From the NCBI RefSeq assembly GCF_006636215.1, contig NZ_VIFM01000014.1, forward strand, positions 24,805-88,804: a DNA stretch of 64,000 nucleotides. Reading direction: 5' to 3'. Positions 55,908-64,000 of the stretch are shown in pieces. Numbering within the stretch: the stretch's first letter is position 1; each line of letters starts with the position of its first letter. Both the position numbers and the translations under genes were made by a program. The notes under the pieces are model-generated. The model was not told where the DNA came from, did no database searches, and worked only from the letters and a program-made list of their open reading frames with translations. This stretch comes from Myxococcus llanfairpwllgwyngyllgogerychwyrndrobwllllantysiliogogogochensis. Lineage in GTDB: Bacteria; Myxococcota; Myxococcia; Myxococcales; Myxococcaceae.

Positions 55908-56636
55908 TCAGGGCCCCTGGAAACCCTTCGCGCGGAAGGTGAGCACCAGCGTGTCACGGTGCCCCTGACCGTCCACGGGTTGAATCGGAGTGCTCTCGTG
56001 GATGACGCGCTCGTCGTCGAGCAGCAGCGCCGACCATGGCTCCGTCAGGGTGAAGCGGATGCCATTGGGGCCGGCGGCCTCGAACACGCGCGTCTCGCCG
56101 CCCTTGATGCCCTGGCGACCGACGAGCAGGACGACGACGAAGTCCACGCCGTCGCGATGCGCGCCCTCGGGCGTCGGGCGGCCGATGCCATCCGTCGTGT
56201 CGATGCGGAACTGGTGCGACTCCACGTACCAGGGTTGAGCGCCCTTCAGCGCGGAGCCGAGGGCCGCGAGACGACTCAGCAGCTGGGGCCACTCGGGCCG
56301 CGAGACGACGGCGGGAGGCATCGGCTCGAACCAGCGCTCCAGGCCACCGTGCAGCGCGTTGTACTCGACGGGCTGCCAGTGCGCGCGGTGGGGCACGGGG
56401 GTGACGGTGTCGCCATCGACGATGAAACACGAGTGTCGACGCGAGCGATACCGGCCACCGTCGCGCAGGTAGCCGTCCGCCGGGAGGTCATCCCAGGTGG
56501 GCCGCCAGAGGTCCATCGTAGCGGCGGGGATGGCCACCAGCTCGGACAGGCCCGCGCGGTCCAGGACGGCGTAGCCCCGGCCTCGCAGGGTGGTGAGTGC
56601 ATCAGAAGGAACGGAGATGGGCGGAGAGAAGCTCAT
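55908..56636 (-). CDS. 2OG-Fe(II) dioxygenase family protein
   Basis: A 242-residue cytoplasmic protein of the PF10014 type (2OG-Fe dioxygenase). Seen: the iron ligands H-x-D in PEGAHRDGVDFVVVLLV and a distal His in DDERVIHESTPIQP. An Arg for 2-oxoglutarate is likely in GHRDTLVLTFRAKG. Earlier motifs include YRSRRHSCFIVDGD and PVEYNALHGGLERWFEPM. Such enzymes hydroxylate free amino acids; the substrate is unknown here. It is convergent with the second macroglobulin gene, 28 bases away. Confidence 0.87.
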   Translation of the reverse strand: MSFSPPISVPSDALTTLRGRGYAVLDRAGLSELVAIPAATMDLWRPTWDDLPADGYLRDGGRYRSRRHSCFIVDGDTVTPVPHRAHWQPVEYNALHGGLERWFEPMPPAVVSRPEWPQLLSRLAALGSALKGAQPWYVESHQFRIDTTDGIGRPTPEGAHRDGVDFVVVLLVGRQGIKGGETRVFEAAGPNGIRFTLTEPWSALLLDDERVIHESTPIQPVDGQGHRDTLVLTFRAKGFQGP

Positions 56637-56775
56637 GGGCGCGAGGACGACGTTGCCGACGAGTCATCGTCCTTCCGGCCACCGTCGTCAACACTCGCGT
56701 CTCATGTGGGCTCGTCGGTCCTCCAAGCGAAACGCTCGGCGTGCTGGCGGGCGGCCTTCTCAGGGGCTGGCGAGG

Positions 56776-57495
56776 TCAGCGCACGGGCAGTTCGCGGAAG
56801 CTCAGTCCATCCAGTTCGAGCTGTTCCACGGCGTCCTTGAAGCGCTGGGTGACGACGAGCACCATCGCGAAGTTCCTCAGTCGCATGAGGTCCAAATCCA
56901 GCGGGAGTGACGCCGCGTCGAGGACGGGCTCCTTGGGAAGACTGAAGCCATGTCGACCACACTTCGGACATGGAGGCTGCGTCGAGCGCGGGATGCAGTC
57001 AGGGTGCAGCAGACCGCGCGGTTCGACCGCCAGTTCCAGCAGCTCCTCGACATCCTTTGGCCGAAAGCGCAGCTCGGTGCTGACACCCTTCAGTCCCCTG
57101 AGTCCGGCGCCATGTAGACGCGCCAGCGCGTCCGGGCGGACGAGCACGACGTCCCCATACTGCTGCAGGAAGGCAGCGAAGGGTCCGCGCGCCGTTCCCA
57201 CCAGGGGGCCGAACAAGGCGCCCGGCATCAATGGACTGTCTGGTGGCAACAAGGGCCGGAGCTGCTCGCACAGCAGCTCGAACTCCTCGAAGTCCTTCTC
57301 CAGGTAAGCCTTCGCGAGCTTCTTCGCCGCGGGATGGTTCGTCAGGTCCAGGGCGGGATAGTTGAAGCCCGTGCTGGCCCACGTCGCATGACAGTGAGGG
57401 CATGTGACTCCCGGCAGCCCCCACTTGTGCCGGGCTTTGTACGTGCCCTTCTGCCGCTCGCCGTCACCCCGCTCCAGATGGAAGAAGCGCGTCAT
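56776..57495 (-). CDS. SitI6-like double-CXXCG immunity protein
   Basis: A 239-residue cytoplasmic protein with two Cys pairs, Cys32-x-x-Cys35 (VTCPHCHATW) and Cys176-x-x-Cys179-Gly (PPCPKCGRHGF), the double-CXXCG motif of a myxobacterial family. The N terminus MTRFFHLERG and C terminus LDGLSFRELPVR are also typical. Members give immunity to SitA6-type toxin lipoproteins. The gene starts four bases after the stop of the SitA-like gene on the same strand, so the two are an operon and a toxin-immunity pair. The metal bound by the Cys pairs is probably zinc (inference). Confidence 0.85.
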   Translation of the reverse strand: MTRFFHLERGDGERQKGTYKARHKWGLPGVTCPHCHATWASTGFNYPALDLTNHPAAKKLAKAYLEKDFEEFELLCEQLRPLLPPDSPLMPGALFGPLVGTARGPFAAFLQQYGDVVLVRPDALARLHGAGLRGLKGVSTELRFRPKDVEELLELAVEPRGLLHPDCIPRSTQPPCPKCGRHGFSLPKEPVLDAASLPLDLDLMRLRNFAMVLVVTQRFKDAVEQLELDGLSFRELPVR

Positions 57496-57499
57496 GGGC

Positions 57500-58168
57500 T
57501 CAGTAGTCGAGGGAAGGGCCCACGAGCAGGTGGTACGGCAGAATGGGTCCCACCAGGTCGAAGCGGATGATCATCTCCCGAGCGTATCGGTACATGTCCT
57601 CTTGGGTCGCCCCAGTGTGGTTATCACGGAACTTCCGCCATTCTCCATTCCAAGGTCCACCGCTGAATCCCTTGTGGATGCGGTGATGGGTGTCGATGTC
57701 GATGAGCATCGTCTCCTTGTGGATGTTGATGCCCTGCCGCTCGAACCAGTCTTTGAACTCCTGGGGAAAGATGTGGTGCTTCTCGCGCGGCTTCATCGCC
57801 AGCGCCTTCGCCATCTCCAGCAATCGCCTCTGACTGGGCAGCAGCTCCCGCCCATACCAGCGAATGACGAAGACAGGCTGCACGTGCCCGGGAAGTCCCT
57901 GGACGTTGCCCCAGTTGCGCTGCGGTGAGCGTACCGCGCTCGGCGGCAGGACGAACGACGCACCCCGCGCCGGCACCACGCGGCCCCAGGACTCCACGTC
58001 CTCGCACCGATAGAGGCCACACGCCTCCTCCGCGCACAGGAACGTGACGCACGCGCCTTCCTCCAGGCGCGTGTACTCGTCCGGATACTCATGCTCACTC
58101 TCGGGCGTCGGCGTCGTCGCGCACGACAACAGCCAGACACCCAGCCAGCACCACAGCCACCGCTTCAT
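57500..58168 (-). CDS. SitA-like polymorphic toxin lipoprotein
   Basis: A 222-residue lipoprotein: signal WLWCWLGVWLLSC (Cys16), then a linker with three further Cys (residues 40-55) and a conserved middle domain. The C-terminal domain (about 128-222) carries nuclease-like motifs: KHHIFPQEFKDWF (His131/His132), TMLIDIDTHHRIHKGFSGG (His161, His162, His165) and PWNGEWRKF (Trp173, Asn174), reminiscent of HNH/SHH toxin domains in DUF2380-like proteins. SitA toxins move between cells by TraA-dependent outer-membrane exchange and kill non-kin. The activity is inferred from motifs. Confidence 0.82.
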   Translation of the reverse strand: MKRWLWCWLGVWLLSCATTPTPESEHEYPDEYTRLEEGACVTFLCAEEACGLYRCEDVESWGRVVPARGASFVLPPSAVRSPQRNWGNVQGLPGHVQPVFVIRWYGRELLPSQRRLLEMAKALAMKPREKHHIFPQEFKDWFERQGINIHKETMLIDIDTHHRIHKGFSGGPWNGEWRKFRDNHTGATQEDMYRYAREMIIRFDLVGPILPYHLLVGPSLDY

Positions 58169-58221
58169 GACGCCCCCCGGGCAGACCTTCCACCCGAGGG
58201 GTCATATCAACAGCGCGGGGC

Positions 58222-59046
58222 CTACTTCTTCCCGTACTCCAGCTTCGTGCCCTTTCGCTGCGCGTAGATATACGCCTCCATCGCGCGCAGCCTCGGGTCC
58301 CCGTCCGCCAGCGGCTTGCCGCGCACCGGGTTCTCGATGCACCAGTTGATCATGTCCCGCAGCAGCGCCACGCGGCCCAGCTGCACCTGGTACTTCGGAT
58401 ACGTCTCCGGATGCGTGTTCGACGCATCCGGGTGGCACATGTCACAGGACACCGCAATCGTCCCGCCCACCGCGTCCGCGTCGTGGAACACGCGGTGCCC
58501 CTCGTCCACGAACTGCTGCGTGGACGCCGCCCACACCGCCTCGTCCCGCTGCGTGAACGCACCGTAGGAATGTCCGTCCTGGATGTTCACCCCCGCCTGC
58601 TTGCGGACCTCCTTGCCACCACTCTCCGCCGTCACCCCACCCTCGCGCACCGCCCCTCCTGTCGCGGGCTTCTGCGTCCCCATGGGCGGGTTCTTCTGCT
58701 GCGGCGCCTGCTTCTGTCCCTGCGCCACCACGGGCGGCGGCGCCGGGTCCCAGTTCGCATCCGGGTTCTTCTTGCGCCACGCGTCCATCAGCTCGCCCGA
58801 CACCCGCGCCGCCTGCGCGCGCGTCAGCTTCTGCCCCTCCTTGACGCCCTTCACCTCCAGGGACGTCTCCCCGTCACACATCCCCACCACCAGGTTGCCG
58901 TCCTTCGACACCGGCACCTGATGCCGCGGCAGCTCCGTCGTCTGAAGGGCCTCGGGACGCGGCGCGGGACTCGTGGCCAATGCCACGCCCCCCGCGAAGG
59001 AAAGCAGCGCTCCCGCTCCCACCCACAGCTTCATCCGGTAGGTCAT
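58222..59046 (-). CDS. Periplasmic c-type cytochrome
   Basis: A 274-residue exported protein. Signal or anchor: LWVGAGALLSFAGGVALA. The middle (residues 85-150) is a low-complexity Pro/Gln/Gly linker. One heme-binding motif, C-D-M-C-H-P, is present around residue 205, with a Met further on (for example in RAMEAYIYAQRKG) as possible sixth ligand. It resembles SoxA/c-type cytochromes. It is the last gene of a three-gene operon, 15 bases from the phosphoesterase gene. Its role as electron donor to the peroxidase is inference. Confidence 0.82.
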   Translation of the reverse strand: MTYRMKLWVGAGALLSFAGGVALATSPAPRPEALQTTELPRHQVPVSKDGNLVVGMCDGETSLEVKGVKEGQKLTRAQAARVSGELMDAWRKKNPDANWDPAPPPVVAQGQKQAPQQKNPPMGTQKPATGGAVREGGVTAESGGKEVRKQAGVNIQDGHSYGAFTQRDEAVWAASTQQFVDEGHRVFHDADAVGGTIAVSCDMCHPDASNTHPETYPKYQVQLGRVALLRDMINWCIENPVRGKPLADGDPRLRAMEAYIYAQRKGTKLEYGKK

Positions 59047-59061
59047 CGTGTCCCCTCGCGC

Positions 59062-60180
59062 TCAGTAGCTCGGAAGCTTCGTCCGGGGCGGCGCATCCTG
59101 CTTCCCACCCGACGCGAGGTAGCTCCCGCGCACGGTGATGGGATTGCGCTCCCAGAGGTTGTACAGCTTGTCCACCAACCCCGACTCCAGCACGTCCACC
59201 CGCCCATCCCCGCAGCCGTCGAACTGGCTGAACGGGTCCGGCCGATTCATCTGCACCGTGAGCTGCGGCAACCCCTCCGGCGCATACGGCCACGGCCACG
59301 CCGTGGACAGCATCCCGTGGAACTGGATGTTGTCGATGCGGTTCGTCAACAACTGGTGCGTGTGTCCATGAATCACGGTGACACGCTCGAAGGGCTTGAG
59401 CAGCGCCTGCACCTCGTCCGCGTCGTCCGTCCAGAAGTTCCAGGGCCGGTAGTACTTGTAGAGCGGCGAGTGGCTGAAGACGATGACCGGCGTCTTCTTG
59501 TCCACCTTCGCCAGGTCCTGCTTCATCCACGCGCGCTGCTCACCGCCCACCTCGAAGCGCGACTGGATGCCGTTGTCCAACCCGGCGACAATCTTCATCC
59601 GCTCCATCGGCGTGAGCTTCCGCTCCGTCCAGAAGTCCTTCTCCAGAATCGAGTTGAGCACCACGAAGTGCACGCCCTTGTGGTCGAACGAGTAGTTCGG
59701 CGCGCCGAACAAGTCCCGCCACAGCTCCCCCATGTCGAGGAACCAGTCGTGCTCGCCCACCATCATCCGCACGGGCGCCTTCACGCTCTTGAGAATCTGC
59801 GCCCCCAGCTTCAGCTCTCCCGCCTGCCCCAGCTGCGCCAGGTCCCCACCGAACAACACGAAGTCCGGCTGCGGGTCCAACCCGTTGACGTCATCCACCG
59901 CCTTCAGGATGGAGCGCACGAAGCGGTCATTCAGCTTCTGCTCGTACAGGTGCGTGTCGGAGATGTACGCGAAGGTGAAGCGCGGCTTCGTCCCCTGCGC
60001 CTCCGCCACGTTGACGAGCTGGAAGCTCTGCGGCGTCCTCAGCCCCATCCCCGCGACGATGCCCGCGGACATGCCCGCCACCCGCAGGAAGGCCCGCCGG
60101 TCCAACCGCTTCAGGCCCTCGAAGAAGGCGTCGCGTTCCTCATAGTGCTTCGTCTCGATGCTTCGGAACTTGTTCCCCAT
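59062..60180 (-). CDS. Exported metallophosphoesterase
   Basis: A 372-residue calcineurin-like phosphoesterase. Seen: DTH in FAYISDTHLYEQ, GGDLAQLG, the Asn/His replaced site GEHDW, FSHSPLY and GHTHQ, the five conserved motif blocks. The N terminus has RLDRRAFLRVAGMSAGIVAGMG, a Tat-type signal with twin Arg. Export is thus likely. ATG 60180 is chosen; an in-frame start at 60246 overlaps the upstream gene. It sits between the cytochrome and peroxidase genes with gaps of 15 and 13 bases, so one transcript is likely. Confidence 0.87.
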   Translation of the reverse strand: MGNKFRSIETKHYEERDAFFEGLKRLDRRAFLRVAGMSAGIVAGMGLRTPQSFQLVNVAEAQGTKPRFTFAYISDTHLYEQKLNDRFVRSILKAVDDVNGLDPQPDFVLFGGDLAQLGQAGELKLGAQILKSVKAPVRMMVGEHDWFLDMGELWRDLFGAPNYSFDHKGVHFVVLNSILEKDFWTERKLTPMERMKIVAGLDNGIQSRFEVGGEQRAWMKQDLAKVDKKTPVIVFSHSPLYKYYRPWNFWTDDADEVQALLKPFERVTVIHGHTHQLLTNRIDNIQFHGMLSTAWPWPYAPEGLPQLTVQMNRPDPFSQFDGCGDGRVDVLESGLVDKLYNLWERNPITVRGSYLASGGKQDAPPRTKLPSY

Positions 60181-60193
60181 GGACGGCGCCTCC

Positions 60194-61507
<1,314 letters not shown>

Positions 61508-61700
61508 GGTCACCCCTCCCAACCGACGACGGACGACGCCGCGAGAAAGTCACGGCGCCCGAGGCCGGAACAGCTCTTTCCAGAAAACAGCATTGCCCTC
61601 GCCTTGCGGTCCAGGAGACGCGAGGAGGAGTGTCCACCTGTGTAAACCCAGGGGTCCGCGGGACAGGTGAGATGTTGAGTCGTGGAGAAAGCGCGGTGTG

Positions 61701-63068
61701 TCAGCGCGCGGGCAGGCGGAAGTCGCGCGCGCGGACGAGCAGCCCGGAGGCGGTGGCGGGCGCCAGCACCGCGGCGGTGATGACGAGCCAGTCCACGGGC
61801 CCTCGCGCTCGCACCGCGTTGTAGGTGGCGGCCTGCACGAAGGTGAGGCACGCATCCGCGGCGGTGAGGCATACCAGCGCGGTGGCCAGGCCATCTCGCC
61901 ACCGGCGCACCAACGAGAAGAGCCCCGCCGCCAGCCCCACGTCGAACAACACCCAACCCCACTGCACGCGCGCCGAGGGAAACCAGCGCGTGGTGGCGGG
62001 CAGCGCCAGGAGCGCCGTCCAGGGCAGCAGCAACACCGCCAGCCCATGCACCAGCAACCGGGGCCGCCGCAGCAACGTCGCCACGCCGAAGCGCACCAGG
62101 CTGCCGCGCGCGAAGGCGCGGAGCGCGTCATACACGGCGAAGAAACCACCGCCAGGCTCGGGGTACGCGAGGTGGAGTGGCACCCACGCGTCCGGACGGA
62201 ACTTCGCCTTGAAGGCGCGCAGCCCCTCGAAGTCGAACAGCGGCTTGCCGCACGCACGCGCCAGTCGCAGCCACGGCCGCACCGGGCCCGACAGCGGCGC
62301 CAGCCCCAGCGTCACGTAGCGGCGGCCCTCGGCGGCGGCGGCGCGCATCGCCGCGTCCACCAGGGCCTCGGCGGTGCCGTTGGGCGACTCAGGGTCTCTC
62401 ACCAGGTCCTGGAGGAACCAGCCGTCCCGCGCGTACACGGGAGACACGAGCAGGACGCCCACCAGTTCGCCCTTCACCTCCGCCGCGAAGGCACGGCGCT
62501 CCCGCGCGAAGGCATCCGGACGCAGCTGCACCAGGAAGCCCATGGGCGCCATGCGACGCGACGCCAGCCAGCGCTTCCTCAGGCGATCCAACGCCTGACG
62601 CGTGGGGTGCTCGGCCTCCTCCAACACCTGCGCGGGGAGCTCCCGCACCACGACGCCATGCGAGCGCGCGCGGCGCAGTTGCTCGCGCAGACTCCGACTG
62701 CCGCGCACCACCGACTCCCAACGCGACGGCTCCCACACGGGCTGCTCGCCGATGGAGAGCGACTCCATGGGCACCCACTCCGTGAAGCGCGGCTCCGTGG
62801 CGAAGAAACACACGCGCCGGCCCGCCTGTCGCGCCGCGGCCTGGAAGCCCTCCACCGCGCGCGGCAGGGACTCCGGCGCGGTGATGGGCGCGCCCGCCGC
62901 CACCCACGCGCCGCCCGTGTCCACGTACGCGACGAAGGCGTCCCCCGCTGGGTCGAACCAGTAGCGGAAGCCCGGCATCAGCACCTGGAAGGACGTGGCG
63001 TTCCACCCGAACCGGCGCAGCAGCTCCAGTGCCCGCTCGCGCTCCCGTGTTCCCGCCTCGCCGTCCAC
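61701..63068 (-). CDS. DUF2156 (LPG synthase C-domain-like) membrane protein
   Basis: A 455-residue protein. Residues about 10-300 form a DUF2156 domain as in the catalytic half of lysylphosphatidylglycerol synthase (GNAT-like): FRYWFDPAGDAFVAYVDTGGAWVAAGAPI, SLREQLRRARSHGV, FLVQLRPDAFARERRAFAAEVKGELVGVLLVSPVY and DAAMRAAAAEGRRYVTLGLAPLSG. The C-terminal 150 residues hold about four helices (LVHGLAVLLLPWTALLALPA, WGWVLFDVGLAAGLFSLV and so on). The membrane part is C-terminal, the reverse of MprF. The substrate is unknown. It begins five bases after the ClC gene, so it is in the same operon. Confidence 0.82.
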   Translation of the reverse strand: MDGEAGTRERERALELLRRFGWNATSFQVLMPGFRYWFDPAGDAFVAYVDTGGAWVAAGAPITAPESLPRAVEGFQAAARQAGRRVCFFATEPRFTEWVPMESLSIGEQPVWEPSRWESVVRGSRSLREQLRRARSHGVVVRELPAQVLEEAEHPTRQALDRLRKRWLASRRMAPMGFLVQLRPDAFARERRAFAAEVKGELVGVLLVSPVYARDGWFLQDLVRDPESPNGTAEALVDAAMRAAAAEGRRYVTLGLAPLSGPVRPWLRLARACGKPLFDFEGLRAFKAKFRPDAWVPLHLAYPEPGGGFFAVYDALRAFARGSLVRFGVATLLRRPRLLVHGLAVLLLPWTALLALPATTRWFPSARVQWGWVLFDVGLAAGLFSLVRRWRDGLATALVCLTAADACLTFVQAATYNAVRARGPVDWLVITAAVLAPATASGLLVRARDFRLPAR

Positions 63069-63073
63069 GTGCT

Positions 63074-64000
63074 TCAGGCTCCTCGGGCCGGCAACGGCCC
63101 ACCCAGTCCACGCTCCCTGCGCCGCGAGTTCTCCAGCCGCCGCCGATGCGCGCCCAGCAGGTCGCTCCGGGTGATGATGCCCACGACGCTCGAAGGAGTC
63201 TCACGCCGGACCACCGGAAGGCGACCCACGCCTTCCTCCACCATGAGGTCCGCCGCCTCGCGCAGTGAGCTGTCCTCATACGCCACCGACGGAGGACGCC
63301 TCACCACGTCCCGCACACGCCGCCCCTCGGGCGCTTGCCCGTCCACCAGGTCCCTGCGCGTGACGACGCCCAGCAGGGCGCCCTCCTTCACCACCGGGAA
63401 GCCCTGGTGACGGGTGCCCGCCGCGTCCGACAGCAGCCACGCGCGGACCGACTCCAAGGATTGGTCCGCGTCCAGGGTCACCACGGGCTTGAGCCCCACC
63501 TCGCGCACCAGCACCTGCCCCAGCGCATCCACGCCGTACTCGGTGAGGACCCGCCCGCCGCGCCGCGCCAGCTTCTCCGTCATGATGGAGTGGCGCATCA
63601 ACAGCGCCGACACCAGATAGGCCGCCGCACAGCCGCCCAGCAGGGGCAACAACCCCAAAGGCTGGCGCGTCGTCTCGAAGGCGAACACCACCGACGCCAG
63701 CAGCGCACGCGAAGCCCCCGCGAAGATGGCCGCCATGCCCACCAGCGCGGCCACGCGAAGGTCCACGCCCAGCCCGGGCGCCAGCCGCATCGCCAGCAGC
63801 CCCAGCCCCGAGCCCAATCCACCGCCCAGAGTGAACAGCGGCGCCAGCGTTCCGCCGGAGGTGCCGCTGCCCAGCGCCACGGACCAGGACACGAACTTCA
63901 GCGCGCAGAACACGAGCATGGCCGTGCCCACGAAGCGCCCGGAGAGGATGTCCTCGATGTTGGTGTAGCCCACGCCGAGCGTGCGCGGAGACCACCAGCC
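63074..64000 (-). CDS. ClC-type chloride channel with CBS domains, C-terminal part
   Basis: The gene runs off the right edge; the N terminus is missing. Seen: the selectivity and gating segment LGSGTSGGTLAPLFTLGGGLGSGLG, VGMAAIFAGASRALLASVVFAFETT, and LLPLLGGCAAAYLVSALLM, the last helices of the ClC fold. Two CBS domains follow (residues about 160-285: VVTLDADQSLESVRAWLLS, then GFPVVKEGALLGVVTRRDLV and REAADLMVEEGVGRLPVV, SVVGIITRSDLL). It carries Cl- or other anions; CBS domains probably sense nucleotides. The open frame continues past 63973 to the edge, so 63973 is not a real start. Confidence 0.9.
   Translation of the reverse strand, partial: GWWSPRTLGVGYTNIEDILSGRFVGTAMLVFCALKFVSWSVALGSGTSGGTLAPLFTLGGGLGSGLGLLAMRLAPGLGVDLRVAALVGMAAIFAGASRALLASVVFAFETTRQPLGLLPLLGGCAAAYLVSALLMRHSIMTEKLARRGGRVLTEYGVDALGQVLVREVGLKPVVTLDADQSLESVRAWLLSDAAGTRHQGFPVVKEGALLGVVTRRDLVDGQAPEGRRVRDVVRRPPSVAYEDSSLREAADLMVEEGVGRLPVVRRETPSSVVGIITRSDLLGAHRRRLENSRRRERGLGGPLPARGA

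Overview
The window looks like a chromosomal segment of a myxobacterium, most likely Myxococcaceae (Myxococcus, Corallococcus or Pyxidicoccus type). The evidence is the very high GC content with strong third-position GC bias, several lipoproteins with Pro-Asp-Ala-Gly linker repeats, a SitA/SitI-type kin-discrimination toxin and immunity pair, an MXAN_0049-like Imm11 immunity protein, a Lys/Arg-rich histone-H1-like protein and abundant signalling proteins. No rRNA gene, convincing tRNA gene, CRISPR array, transposase or integrase was seen.

Layout. 0.2-8.3 kb (+ strand): secreted lipoproteins, glycerol kinase (its ribosome binding site lies inside a perfect 14-bp hairpin), a PhhB-like dehydratase and a predicted outer-membrane protein, closed by two hairpin terminators. 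8.4-15.2 kb (mostly - strand): histone-like protein, TPR lipoprotein, a LytS/LytTR-type two-component pair, an AraC regulator with a small membrane protein, and a DapE-like peptidase. 15.5-21.0 kb: ankyrin protein with an acidic repeat tail, a TROVE/vWA (Ro60-like) protein, a ChrR-like zinc anti-sigma/cupin protein, DapD and a small protein. 21.2-25.3 kb: a secreted pair (DUF1588-like protein with a carbohydrate-binding-like module, and a DUF1501-like protein). 25.4-25.6 kb: a SelW-like gene that is only intact if an in-frame UGA is read as selenocysteine, with a hairpin that fits the bacterial SECIS rules just downstream. 26-33 kb: PLP decarboxylase, a hybrid histidine kinase with an ethylene-receptor-like membrane domain, a GT2 glycosyltransferase and a Kef-type antiporter. 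34-36.7 kb: small membrane protein, MreB and a periplasmic protein, the last two each followed by a related hairpin.

36.7-40.4 kb is an accessory patch: an orphan Imm11 gene, about 740 bp of AT-richer non-coding DNA, and a two-gene PARIS-like anti-phage module (AriA ATPase and AriB DUF4435/Toprim nuclease) with clearly lower GC than its flanks. 40.5-47.4 kb returns to typical DNA: GST-like protein, a YdeI-like gene with a 3' frameshift, an ABC-2 exporter, an S9 peptidase, and a quinone oxidoreductase divergent from an HxlR regulator. 47.4-55.9 kb holds two tandem alpha-2-macroglobulin genes, both with an intact CxEQ thioester motif.

55.9-64 kb (- strand): 2OG-Fe(II) oxygenase, SitI6-like immunity and SitA-like toxin lipoprotein, a three-gene operon of MauG-type peroxidase, Tat-type phosphoesterase and c-type cytochrome, a DUF2156 membrane protein and the 3' part of a ClC channel with CBS domains that runs off the right edge.

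The points most worth following are the UGA-containing SelW gene, the PARIS-like module, the ethylene-receptor-like kinase, the glpK leader hairpin and the TROVE/vWA protein. All family assignments come from reading motifs by eye; no database search was run.
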